Positions 7,223 through 16,209 of a DNA stretch of 33,961 bases are shown one piece after another. The notes under the pieces were generated by a model that was not told where the DNA came from, did no database searches, and saw nothing but the letters and a program-made list of their open reading frames with translations. The stretch comes from Enhygromyxa salina (GTDB lineage: Bacteria > Myxococcota_A > Polyangia > Nannocystales > Nannocystaceae). How positions within the stretch are numbered: the first letter of the stretch is position 1; every line of letters starts with the position of its first letter. The stretch lies in assembly GCF_002994615.1 (NCBI RefSeq), contig NZ_PVNK01000275.1, forward strand, positions 1 through 33,961, given 5' to 3'. The position numbers were made by a program, and so were the translations under genes.

Positions 7223-10200
7223 ATGCTCCCGTCTGTCGTCGCCACCTCGCTAAAGTCCACGATCCGCGATTACCTGCGGACAACCTTCTCCCTCCGCGAC
7301 AAGGCCTACGAGCGCGCGCTCCTGGCCCACCTCGAGGACCCGAGCGAGGGCATGTTCCGCGGGCCCTACCTCGATCTGCGCCTGCCCTTTCGATCCGGCG
7401 ATCCGGCCGAGGTGCCCCTGCGGATCAAGCCGGCCTTCAAGCCCCACGCCCACCAGCTGGTCGCCTGGCAGCGGCTCAGCAGCGCAGACAAATCCCCTCG
7501 GTCCACGCTCGTCGCAACCGGCACGGGCTCGGGCAAGACCGAGTGCTTCTTGTTTCCGCTCCTCGATCACTGCTATCGGCACCGCGATCAAAAGGGCATC
7601 AAGGCGATCATTCTCTATCCGATGAACGCGCTGGCCTCGGACCAGGCCGAGCGCTTCGCGCGAGAGATCCACAACTGGCCGGCCGGCGGCGCGCCCGAGC
7701 TGCGCGGGCAGATCCGCGCGGGGCTCTACGTCGGCGGCGACGGCTCGCACCCCGTCGCCGACGAGCACCACCTCGTCGACATGCGCGCGCACCTGCGCGA
7801 AGACCCGCCACACATCCTGCTGACCAATTACCGGATGCTCGACTTTTTGCTGCTCCGGCCCGAGGACGGGGAGCTGTGGAAGCACAACGACGAGCCCAAG
7901 ACCCTGCAGTACCTGGTCCTCGACGAGCTCCACACCTACGACGGGGCCCAGGGCACGGACGTGGCGTTCTTGATCCGTCGGCTCAAGCAGCGCCTTCACG
8001 TGCCCAAGGGCCACCTGTGCTGCATCGGGACCTCGGCGACCATTGGAGCGGGTGGAGCAGGTGGGGGCGGCGAGGGTCAGGAGGGCAAGGCGGCGCTGCT
8101 GCGCTTCGCCCAGGACGTGTTCGACGAGCCCTTCGACGACGAGTCGATCGTCGTCGAGGACCGCCTGACGATCCGCGAGACCTTCGACGAGTCGCCTGAC
8201 CCCTCGCTCGGCGACGCCTCGACCGCGACCCGCGAGCAGCTCGACCCCGAGACCTACGCCTGCCCCGAGGACTACCTCGACGCCCAGGCCCAGCTGTGGC
8301 TCGGGGCGCCGAGCCCCGACCGGAGCCCGCGCTGGATCCCCGACACGAGCGCGTCCACCGACGAGCGCGAAGCCGCGCAGGTCGCCCTTGGCGAGCTCCT
8401 GGCCCGCCATCAATACCTGCGCGAGCTCCTCGCGGCCCTCGGCGCGCGCGGCATCTCGGGCCCACGCAGCTGGCGAGAGGTCGTCGAGGCGCTGCCCGAA
8501 GACGAGGCCTTCGAGGCCCGCGAGCCCGACGAGCAGTGGCTGGTCCTGAGCTCCTTCTTGGCCCTGGTGTCCCACGCCCGCAGGCGCGAGGGCGAGCGCG
8601 TGGTCCCCTTCTTGACCCTGCAGCTGCAGCTGTGGATGCGAGAGCTGCGTCGGCTGCTCCGCCGGGTCCCGCGGACCCCGGGCGAGCCGCCCCGCTTCGC
8701 CTGGCACGACAACCTCGAGGCGCGCAAGAACGTGCGCCACGCGGTCCAGGTCCACTGTCGCGAGTGCGGCGACGTGGGCCTCGGGGCCGTGCAGGTCGAG
8801 GGCAAGGACGAGCTGATCCTGGCGCCCGAGCGGGTCGGCGAGGCCTACCTGCGCGGGTCCGACACCGCCCGCTACCTTCGCCCCGGCGGCTCCCCCGACG
8901 ACCGCGACGGCCAGGGCCGGCTGTTTCAGCAGTACCTGTGCCCCGCGACCGCGCACCTGGGCCTCAAAGACGAAGCCCGCGCCCTCGACGAGGACGACGA
9001 CGGCAACGAGACCCCGATCCCGCCGCTGCCCGTCAGCGTTCATGGCGATCTGAGCGACGAGGGCCACCGCTTCTTGCGGCGCTGCCCGGTCTGCGGGAGC
9101 GACGACGCCCTGTCGATCATCGGCTCGCGGGCGGCGAGCCTGTCGAGCGTCGCAATCTCCAACCTCTACCTCTCGCCCTACAACAACGATCCCAAGCTGC
9201 TCGCGTTCACCGACTCGGTTCAAGACGCCTCGCATCGGGCGAGCTTCTTCGCCGGGCGGACCTTTCGCTTCGTCATGCGCACGGCGATGCAGGCGGTGCT
9301 CGAGGCGAGCGACGAAGATCTGAGCATGGACGGCTTCGTCGACCGGATGCTCGACTACTGGGGGGCCCGGCTCGAGGCCGACGACCCGGCGCGCGCGGGC
9401 AAGCTGGCGGCGACCTTGCTGCCGCCGGATCTGCGCGACGACCCCGAGTACCAGGGCCTGGTCAAGGCGGTCGCCGACCCCAAGCGCAAGCCGAGCGCCA
9501 AGCAGCGGCGCCACGTCGACAGCATCCTGCGCCAGCGCCTGTCGTGGGAGGTCGCGCGCGAGTTCGGGCTCGGCGTGGTCATCGGGCGGAGCCTCGACCG
9601 CACGGTCTGCGCGACGGCGACGCCCGACGTCGAGGCCCTCGACCGGGCCAGCGCGAGCCTGCACACCTGGCTGCTCGAGACCCGCCCGGTGGCCATGAAG
9701 GGCGCCGGGCCGTCGCAGGCCGACACTCGCCACTTCCTCGACGGGCTGATCGAGCGCCTGCGCGCGCGCGGGGCCGTGCACGACAAGCTGCTCGAAAAGT
9801 ACGTCGAGCACGGCAACCGCTTCTTCCTCTCGCGCCGCAAGAACCCCTACCTCTCGCGCTTTGGCCCGCGCTCGCGCTACCCGCTGTTCGCCTACCACGG
9901 CAGCCAGCACAAGCTGTTCGAGCCGCTGCTGTCCCCGCCCAAGCGGCTGAGCTGGTACCGCGACTGGTGCGCGCGATCGCTGCGGCTCGAGACCCGCGAC
10001 GGGGGCATCAACGATGTCCTGCTCGAGGGCGTCCGCCGCCTCGCCGAGGTCGGCCTGGTCGAGACCCGCGCGACCCGGGGCCCGGCCAAGACCGACCCCA
10101 AGGCCAGCGGGCTCGCGCCCGCAAAGCTGATGCTGACCCGCGCGGTCGAGCTGGTCGGGTGTCCGACCTGCGGGCGCGCGCGCACGGTCGCGAGCGCGGC

Positions 10201-13200
10201 GCTGCCTCGGTGGACGGGCAGCCGCTGCATGACCTACCGCTGCGAGGGCCAGTACCAGCGCGTCGACGCGAGCGAGGCCCGCGAGAGCTACTACCGCAAG
10301 ATCTTCCGCGACGGCCGGATCCGGCGGGTGTTCGCGGCCGAGCACACGGGCCTGCTCAAACGTGACGACCGCGAGGCGCTCGAGACCGAGTTCAAGCGGG
10401 GCCTGCGTCCCGACGCGCCCAACCTGCTCACCTGCACGCCGACGCTGGAGATGGGCATCGACATCGGGGATCTGTCGGCGGTCATGCTCTGCTCGGTCCC
10501 GCCGCTCCCGGCCAACTACCTCCAGCGAGTCGGCCGCGCCGGGCGAAAGACCGGCAACGCCCTGATCCTCACGATCGCCAACGCCCGGCCCCACGATCGC
10601 TACTTCTACGAGGAGCCCGAGCAGATGATGCGCGGCCGGGTCGACCCGCCCGCGTGCTTCCTCGACGCCCCCGAGATGCTCTCGCGCCAGCTCGTCGCCC
10701 ACGCCCTCGACTGCTGGGCCCGCGACGCCCAGGGTCAGTTCATCCCGCGCCGGATGGGGCTGCTGCTCGGGCCGGCCAACAAGGGCTTCCCCCACACCTT
10801 CTACGAGTTCTACGACGAACACCTGCTCGAGATCGGTGCAAATTTCTTCAAGGCCTACGCCCGCGACACCCAGCTGCACCCGGCGTGGAAGAAGATCCGC
10901 GAGGATCTCCACACCCAGATCCTCGAGCGCCAGGTGCCCGCGCGGATCAAGGCGGCCTTCGAGGAGGTCGAGCGCGAGCGGGCCGGGCTGCGCAAGCGTC
11001 GCGAGGCCCTGAGGCAGCGCAAGGCCGCGCTCGAGGCCGACCCAGGCCTCGCGATCGCCCACCCCGACGACCCGACAAACTCGGCCACCCACGAGATCGC
11101 CGACATCGACGAGGCCCTCCGGGCCTACGCCCGCCAGCTCGACGCGCTCAGCGACAAGTACCCGCTCAACGTGCTGACCGACAAGGGCGTGCTGCCGAAC
11201 TACGCGTTCCCGGAGCCGGGCGTGACCCTGCGCGCGACCCTGTTTGGCGTCCGCGACCCGGACCAGGCCGAGACCGAGACCAAGACCGCCACCAAGGCCA
11301 AGCGCGCCCGGCAAAAGGCCGAGTACCTCCGCCCGGCCCGAGCGGCGATCCGCGAGTTCGCGCCCTTCAACAGCTTCTACGCCGAGGGCCGCAAGATCGA
11401 GATCACCCAGCTCGACCTCGGCAGCAAGCAGGCCCCGACCGTCGAGACCTGGCGCTTTTGTGCCAAGTGCAGCCACAGCGCGCTCGAGACCGAGTCGCCA
11501 GCGCAGGTCGACGCCAGCTGCCCCGTCTGCCACGACCTCAGCTGGAAGGACCAGGGCCAGCTGCGCCGCCTGATCGAGTTTCGCAAGGCCTGGTCGACGA
11601 CCTCGGTGCTCGAGGCCAGCACCGCCGACGAGAGCGACGAGCGGGCGCAGGAGTCCTACCGCCTCGTCGAGCTGATCGAGGCCGAGCCCGGCACCGCGCT
11701 CGGCCAGGCCCGGCTGATCGAGGTCGATGACTTCGTGTTCGGCTACGAGCTGATGCCGCGGGCGACCCTGCGCGAGATCAACTTTGGCCGCGCCTGGGAG
11801 GTCGGCGTTGCGACGGCGATCGGCGGTCAGGACATCGACCAACACGGCTTCGTGGTCTGCTCGCTGTGCGGGCGGGCCCAGGAGCCGGGCGAGGGCGCGC
11901 GCCCGGCCCACCTGCCGTGGTGCAAGGTCCGCACGAGCGGCGAGCCCGAGCGCTTCGAGCAGGTCGGCCTCTACCGCCACAACACCTCCGAGGCGATCAA
12001 GATCCTGCTGCCCGTCGCCGACCACGAGGTCAGCGAGATCGTCAATTCGTTCCGGGCCGCGCTCGAGCTGGGCTTTCGCAAGAAGTTCGGCGGCCAGCCC
12101 ATGCACCTCCAGGTCACGACGATGTCGGAGCCCTCGGGCGACACCCGCCGCCGCTTCCTGGTCATCTACGACACCGTCCCCGGGGGCACGGGCTACCTGT
12201 CGGAGCTGTGGCGCCACGGCCAGCTGTTCGAGGTCATGCGCCTCGCGATCGAGGCCATGAGGCGCTGCCGCTGCGTGAGCATGGATGGGCGCGACGGCTG
12301 CTACCGCTGCGTCTACGCCCACCAGCACCAGCGGGACCTGGCGAGCATCTCGCGCGCGCGGGCCGTCGAGCTGTTCGAGACCGTCGTCGCCAACCAGCAA
12401 GAGAGCAAGACCGTGATCTCGCTGTCGGACGTCAACCTCGACTCGGTGCTCGAGAGCGAGCTCGAGCGCCGCTTCGTCACCGCGCTGCGGGCGGCCGCGC
12501 AGGCCCGGGGCTGGCGCTGGGCCGACACCGTCCACCAGGGCAAGCAGAGCTGGCGGATCACCGTGAGCGAGGAGCTCGCGTGGGACGTCCGGCCCCAGGT
12601 CAACGTCGGCCCGCGCGAGGGCGTGAGCGTGGCGAGCAAGCCCGACTTCGTGCTCGTGCCGGTCGGGCGCGAGACCCGGCGGGTCGCGGTGTTCACCGAC
12701 GGCTTCGCCTATCACGTCCAGCCCGACGCCGCGGTCTCGCGCGTCGAGGACGACATTTGCAAGCGCCGGGCGCTGCTGAACACCTCCGACGGCCTCGCCC
12801 CGAGCGAGCGCTACTGGGTCTGGTCGCTGACCTGGGCCGACATCAAGACGGCCCTCGAGGGCGGCGAAGGGGTCGAGTCGCTGCTCGCCGAGGTCGACAC
12901 GCGCAGCTTCGCCAAGCTGGCGGAGGTCCTGACCACGCCGGGCGGCCCGAGCCCGGAGCGAGAGCTCGGCGCGCTCGAGAGCTTCGCGCTCTTGCTGCGC
13001 TGGCTCGCGGCCCCCGACGAGCAGCTGTTTGGGTTGACCGGGCTGTGTCTGGGGCTGTCGACGCTGAAGCTGACCGAGCAGCGCAGCGCGGCCGCGGTCG
13101 CGGCGGCCCGCGCGGCGCTCCGGGACGCGCACGAGCTGCCCACGACCACCGCGCTGGCGAGCGAAGCCGGCGGCGGGCGCTTCGCGTCGTGGCGCAACAA

Positions 13201-13786
13201 GGGCCACGCGCACCTGCTGTGCGCCGTGACCCTCGAGGCCCTCGCGGCGACCGACTACGGCCAGCTCGAGCTGAGCCTGCGCCTGTTCGACACCCCCGCC
13301 CAGCGCCGCGCCGAGGGCTTCGGGGCCGACTGGCGGGCCTTCCTCCACGCCTGGAACCTGCTTCAGTTCCGCGACCTCCACGTGACCAGCACCGAGCGCC
13401 TGATCGCCGCCGAGGGAGCGCCCGAGGAGCACGCGGTGGCGGCGGCGCCGGAAGCGGTGAGCGCCTCGGTCACCGACGAGATCGCCGGCCTCCGCGCCGA
13501 GCTCGCGACCCTCGCGTCCGAGTTCAGCGAGTGCCTGGGCTTGTTTCGTCAGCTCTCGGAGCGCGAGCTGCCCGCGCCCGAAGAGCCCGTCGACGAGTTC
13601 CTCCTCGGCGGGCGCGAAGACGACGTGGATCTGATCTGGCCGGAGCTTCGCGTGGCGCTGTTGAGCGACGCCAGCGACGAAGACCGGCGGCGCTTCCGGA
13701 CCCATGGCTGGGAGCTCTTCGACCCGATCGGCGATGATCCCAGCGCGATCGTTGCCGCCATCACCAGCCGGAGCGAGCAGGCGTGA
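7223..13786 (+). CDS. Giant SF2 helicase with DUF1998 and nuclease-like C-terminus (DruE-like)
   Basis: 2187 aa. Helicase motifs in order: Walker A TGTGSGKTE (99-107), YPMNALASDQ (132-141), DELH (234-237), SAT (271-273), TPTLEMGIDIG (1072-1082) and QRVGRAGR (1101-1108). A long insertion between the two RecA lobes carries CxxC pairs (about 510, 619, 980). After the helicase core come further CxxC pairs (about 1412-1440, 1546), then PGGTGYL (about 1652) and a Cys cluster ending CYRCVYAHQHQRDL (about 1680-1705), typical of DUF1998. A later segment, KPDFV (Asp1808) and AVFTDGFAYH (Asp1826), resembles PD-(D/E)XK/Vsr-type nucleases. The size and order match DruE of Druantia defence systems, but no DruA-D or DruH partner is seen. 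The next gene overlaps its stop. The start at 7223 lacks a clear ribosome site. Confidence 0.85.
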   Translation: MLPSVVATSLKSTIRDYLRTTFSLRDKAYERALLAHLEDPSEGMFRGPYLDLRLPFRSGDPAEVPLRIKPAFKPHAHQLVAWQRLSSADKSPRSTLVATGTGSGKTECFLFPLLDHCYRHRDQKGIKAIILYPMNALASDQAERFAREIHNWPAGGAPELRGQIRAGLYVGGDGSHPVADEHHLVDMRAHLREDPPHILLTNYRMLDFLLLRPEDGELWKHNDEPKTLQYLVLDELHTYDGAQGTDVAFLIRRLKQRLHVPKGHLCCIGTSATIGAGGAGGGGEGQEGKAALLRFAQDVFDEPFDDESIVVEDRLTIRETFDESPDPSLGDASTATREQLDPETYACPEDYLDAQAQLWLGAPSPDRSPRWIPDTSASTDEREAAQVALGELLARHQYLRELLAALGARGISGPRSWREVVEALPEDEAFEAREPDEQWLVLSSFLALVSHARRREGERVVPFLTLQLQLWMRELRRLLRRVPRTPGEPPRFAWHDNLEARKNVRHAVQVHCRECGDVGLGAVQVEGKDELILAPERVGEAYLRGSDTARYLRPGGSPDDRDGQGRLFQQYLCPATAHLGLKDEARALDEDDDGNETPIPPLPVSVHGDLSDEGHRFLRRCPVCGSDDALSIIGSRAASLSSVAISNLYLSPYNNDPKLLAFTDSVQDASHRASFFAGRTFRFVMRTAMQAVLEASDEDLSMDGFVDRMLDYWGARLEADDPARAGKLAATLLPPDLRDDPEYQGLVKAVADPKRKPSAKQRRHVDSILRQRLSWEVAREFGLGVVIGRSLDRTVCATATPDVEALDRASASLHTWLLETRPVAMKGAGPSQADTRHFLDGLIERLRARGAVHDKLLEKYVEHGNRFFLSRRKNPYLSRFGPRSRYPLFAYHGSQHKLFEPLLSPPKRLSWYRDWCARSLRLETRDGGINDVLLEGVRRLAEVGLVETRATRGPAKTDPKASGLAPAKLMLTRAVELVGCPTCGRARTVASAALPRWTGSRCMTYRCEGQYQRVDASEARESYYRKIFRDGRIRRVFAAEHTGLLKRDDREALETEFKRGLRPDAPNLLTCTPTLEMGIDIGDLSAVMLCSVPPLPANYLQRVGRAGRKTGNALILTIANARPHDRYFYEEPEQMMRGRVDPPACFLDAPEMLSRQLVAHALDCWARDAQGQFIPRRMGLLLGPANKGFPHTFYEFYDEHLLEIGANFFKAYARDTQLHPAWKKIREDLHTQILERQVPARIKAAFEEVERERAGLRKRREALRQRKAALEADPGLAIAHPDDPTNSATHEIADIDEALRAYARQLDALSDKYPLNVLTDKGVLPNYAFPEPGVTLRATLFGVRDPDQAETETKTATKAKRARQKAEYLRPARAAIREFAPFNSFYAEGRKIEITQLDLGSKQAPTVETWRFCAKCSHSALETESPAQVDASCPVCHDLSWKDQGQLRRLIEFRKAWSTTSVLEASTADESDERAQESYRLVELIEAEPGTALGQARLIEVDDFVFGYELMPRATLREINFGRAWEVGVATAIGGQDIDQHGFVVCSLCGRAQEPGEGARPAHLPWCKVRTSGEPERFEQVGLYRHNTSEAIKILLPVADHEVSEIVNSFRAALELGFRKKFGGQPMHLQVTTMSEPSGDTRRRFLVIYDTVPGGTGYLSELWRHGQLFEVMRLAIEAMRRCRCVSMDGRDGCYRCVYAHQHQRDLASISRARAVELFETVVANQQESKTVISLSDVNLDSVLESELERRFVTALRAAAQARGWRWADTVHQGKQSWRITVSEELAWDVRPQVNVGPREGVSVASKPDFVLVPVGRETRRVAVFTDGFAYHVQPDAAVSRVEDDICKRRALLNTSDGLAPSERYWVWSLTWADIKTALEGGEGVESLLAEVDTRSFAKLAEVLTTPGGPSPERELGALESFALLLRWLAAPDEQLFGLTGLCLGLSTLKLTEQRSAAAVAAARAALRDAHELPTTTALASEAGGGRFASWRNKGHAHLLCAVTLEALAATDYGQLELSLRLFDTPAQRRAEGFGADWRAFLHAWNLLQFRDLHVTSTERLIAAEGAPEEHAVAAAPEAVSASVTDEIAGLRAELATLASEFSECLGLFRQLSERELPAPEEPVDEFLLGGREDDVDLIWPELRVALLSDASDEDRRRFRTHGWELFDPIGDDPSAIVAAITSRSEQA

Positions 13787-13788
13787 GC

Positions 13789-15996
13789 ATGCACGAGGTT
13801 CAAGTCGCAATGTCGGCCGATTTTCTGCGCGGGTTCTCGCGCCTGGCCAAGCAACAACAACGGGGCGTGCGGGCCTGGATCGACAAATTCCGCGCGGACC
13901 CACGCGCGGCCTCGATCAGCTACAAGAAGCCCAAGGGCATGCGCGACCCCAAGGTCCGCAGCGTGCGGATCACCCAGAAGTACCGAGCGATCGTCATCCA
14001 CCCGCCCAAAGAGGACGTCTACCTGCTGGTCTGGGTCGACAACCACGACGAGGCCCTCGACTGGGCCCGCAACAAGGTGTTCGAGGTCAACCGCTTCACC
14101 GGCACCTTTCAGGTCTACGAGCCCGTCGAGGGCCCCGGCCCCAGCTCCGGTCCCGGTCCCAGCTCCGGCCCCGAGGCCAGCGCCCCGCCGCCGTCCGAGA
14201 GCGTGGTCGGCCGGGTCGATCTGACCGGGCCCAAGATCGCAGACGGCTTCTTGCTCGCGGGCCACCAAGACGAGGACCTGCTCCTCTTCGGCGTGCCCGA
14301 GCCGCTGCTGCCCGCCGTCCGGGCGCTCCGGACCGAGGGCGACCTCGACCGCCTCGCGCCCTTCTTGCCCGACGAGGCCGCCGACGCGGTCTACCTGCTC
14401 GCCGCCGGGTACAGCGCCGAGCAGACCCTCGATGAGCTCGACCGACGGACGGATCAGGGCCAGCCGGACCTCCCGGCCAAGGTCGACGTCGAGGACTTCG
14501 CCGAGTCGCTGACCCGCGACGAGTCGAGGCGCGCGTTCAAGCTGCTCGAGGACGACGCCGAGCTCGCGGCCATGCTCGCCGCGCCGCTCGAGCAGTGGCG
14601 CGTGTTCTTGCATCCGAGCCAGGCCAAGCTCGTCACCATGCGCAGCAAGGGCTCCGCCCGGGTGCTCGGGGGCGCGGGCACGGGCAAGACCGTGGTCGCC
14701 ATGCACCGGGCGAGGCACCTGGCCAGGGACGTGTTCAACGCGCCGGGCGAGCGCGTCTTGCTGACGACCTTCACGTCCAACCTGGCCAAGGACATTCGTG
14801 AAAATTTGCGCCGCATGTGTGGGACCGAGTTCGAGCGCATCGACGTCAAGCACCTCCAGGAGGTCGCGCGAGAGGTGTTGGCCGCGCGCGGCGTCAAGCT
14901 CGAGCACACCGCGACCACCAAGCAGAGCGCCACGGCCTGGAAGCGAGCCCTCGCCGCCCACGCGCTCGAGTTCTCCGAGGTCTTTTACAAGCAAGAGTGG
15001 TCGCACGTGGTTCAGGCCCAGGACGTGACCTGCGAGGCCGAGTACCTCCGCGCCCGCCGGGCCGGTCGCGGAAAGCGACTGAGCCGACGACAGCGCGGCG
15101 AGGTCTGGAAGATCCTGGCCGAGTACCGGCAGCAGCTCGACCTCGCCGGGCTGAGCGAGCACGCCGACGTGATCCGGGAGGCCCGCTTCGCCCTCGCCGA
15201 CGAGTCGGTCTCGTCGGGCTACGCGACCGTGATCGCCGACGAGGTCCAGGACTTTCGGACCGCCGATCTCTCGTTCCTGCGCGCGCTCGTGCCACCGGGG
15301 CCAAACGACATCTTCGTCGTCGGCGATCCCCACCAGCGCATCTACGGCCACAAGGCCTCGCTCGGCCGCTGCGGGATCAGCATCCGCGGGCGACGCTCGC
15401 GCAAGCTGCGGATCAACTACCGAACGACCCAGCAGATCCGCAACTGGGCGGTCGCGGCCCTCGCCAAGCTCGACATTGATGATCTCGACGAGGGCAGCGA
15501 CAACCTCGCGGGCGAGCGCTCACTGCGGACAGGCCACGCCCCCGACGTTCACCTGTTCGACGGGATCGAGGACGAGGTCCAGCACCTCGCCGGGCTGATC
15601 GAGGCGTGGACGGCCGAGGGCGTGCAGCCGTCCGAGATCTGTGTCGTCGCCCGGACCAAGTACCTGGTCAACGACTCGTACATCCCCGCGCTCGCGGCCC
15701 GGGGCGTGACCACCACGCAGATTCAAACGGACTCGACGGACAAGCTGCCAAACGTGGTCCGGATCGCCAACATGCACCGGGTCAAGGGCCTCGAGTTCGC
15801 GCGCGTGGTCCTCGTCGGCATCCACGCGGGGAACATGCCCTACGAGGACGCCGCCTATCGAACGCGGGACCCCAAGGCCAAGGCGCTCTACGATGAGGGC
15901 GAGCGCAAGCTGCTCTACGTCGCCGCCACCCGGGCGCGGGATGTCCTGGTCGTGACGGGCTCCGGGCGGGCCTCGGCCTTTGTGGCGGCGCCATGA
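13789..15996 (+). CDS. RelE/ParE-like domain fused to UvrD-type SF1 helicase
   Basis: 735 aa. Residues 1-110 look like a RelE/ParE-superfamily fold: a helical FLRGFSRLAKQQQ...IDKF, then the beta-rich KVRSVRITQKYRAIVI and YLLVWVDNHDEALDWA. A Gly-Pro-Ser linker (114-137) and a helical region follow. The SF1 core has Walker A GGAGTGKT (294-301), DEVQD (484-488), GDPHQRIYG (from 512), LRINYRTTQQIRNW, MHRVKGLEFARVVLVG and YVAATRARD (about 711). It is predicted to unwind or translocate on DNA or RNA; whether the N-terminal domain is a ribonuclease or only a binding module is unknown. ATG 13789 is preferred because AGG lies about 7 nt upstream; GTG 13783 overlaps the previous stop as GTGA. Tight coupling to the giant helicase implies joint action. 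Confidence 0.85.
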   Translation: MHEVQVAMSADFLRGFSRLAKQQQRGVRAWIDKFRADPRAASISYKKPKGMRDPKVRSVRITQKYRAIVIHPPKEDVYLLVWVDNHDEALDWARNKVFEVNRFTGTFQVYEPVEGPGPSSGPGPSSGPEASAPPPSESVVGRVDLTGPKIADGFLLAGHQDEDLLLFGVPEPLLPAVRALRTEGDLDRLAPFLPDEAADAVYLLAAGYSAEQTLDELDRRTDQGQPDLPAKVDVEDFAESLTRDESRRAFKLLEDDAELAAMLAAPLEQWRVFLHPSQAKLVTMRSKGSARVLGGAGTGKTVVAMHRARHLARDVFNAPGERVLLTTFTSNLAKDIRENLRRMCGTEFERIDVKHLQEVAREVLAARGVKLEHTATTKQSATAWKRALAAHALEFSEVFYKQEWSHVVQAQDVTCEAEYLRARRAGRGKRLSRRQRGEVWKILAEYRQQLDLAGLSEHADVIREARFALADESVSSGYATVIADEVQDFRTADLSFLRALVPPGPNDIFVVGDPHQRIYGHKASLGRCGISIRGRRSRKLRINYRTTQQIRNWAVAALAKLDIDDLDEGSDNLAGERSLRTGHAPDVHLFDGIEDEVQHLAGLIEAWTAEGVQPSEICVVARTKYLVNDSYIPALAARGVTTTQIQTDSTDKLPNVVRIANMHRVKGLEFARVVLVGIHAGNMPYEDAAYRTRDPKAKALYDEGERKLLYVAATRARDVLVVTGSGRASAFVAAP

Positions 15997-16196
15997 TGAT
16001 CCGTGCCGCCGCGGCGCTGGCCTTGCTCGGCGCGACCACGGCCCCCCAGGCGGGCGCTCGCGCGGGCCTCGAGCTCGACTTCAACCGCGCGACCAATCCC
16101 CTGTGTGCCTACAGCGAGCACTTCAACTGCCCGCTGCCACCGAGCTTCAACAAGCTCGGGCTGCCGATCCGCGCCGGGGCGACCGCGCCGCATTGA
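15993..16196 (+). CDS. Small secreted protein resembling the C-terminal end of DUF1684
   Basis: 67 aa. The ATG overlaps the stop of the RelE-UvrD gene. Residues 1-24 form a signal-peptide-like segment (MMIRAAAALALLGATTAPQAGARA). The rest, with DFNRATNPLCAYSEHFNCPLPP and a terminal IRAG, closely follows the conserved C-terminal motif of DUF1684 proteins (DFNRAYNPPCA...CPLPPPEN...I.AGE), from memory of that family. DUF1684 proteins are normally about 200-300 aa, so only the tail is present, yet with its own export signal and start. It may be a remnant of a longer gene replaced by the helicases, or a genuine mini-protein. The two Cys could form a disulfide outside the cell. The next gene starts 13 bp downstream. 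Confidence 0.6.
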   Translation: MMIRAAAALALLGATTAPQAGARAGLELDFNRATNPLCAYSEHFNCPLPPSFNKLGLPIRAGATAPH

Positions 16197-16209
16197 CTCC
16201 AACGCCGCC

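Noticed and set aside
7250..13903. Minus-strand open frame of 2217 codons across the giant helicase
   Set aside because: It is a shadow of the GC-rich helicase gene: low-complexity, Arg/Ala/Leu/Glu-biased, with no motif, while the plus frame has all helicase motifs in order.
13789..14120. Free-standing RelE toxin-antitoxin pair
   Set aside because: The RelE-like sequence is in one uninterrupted frame with the helicase and no antitoxin-sized gene is adjacent.
7223..15996. DISARM or complete Druantia system
   Set aside because: Only a DruE-like helicase is present. No DrmA/B/C set, methylase, DruA-D or DruH could be found on either side, and a UvrD-type helicase is not a standard Druantia part.
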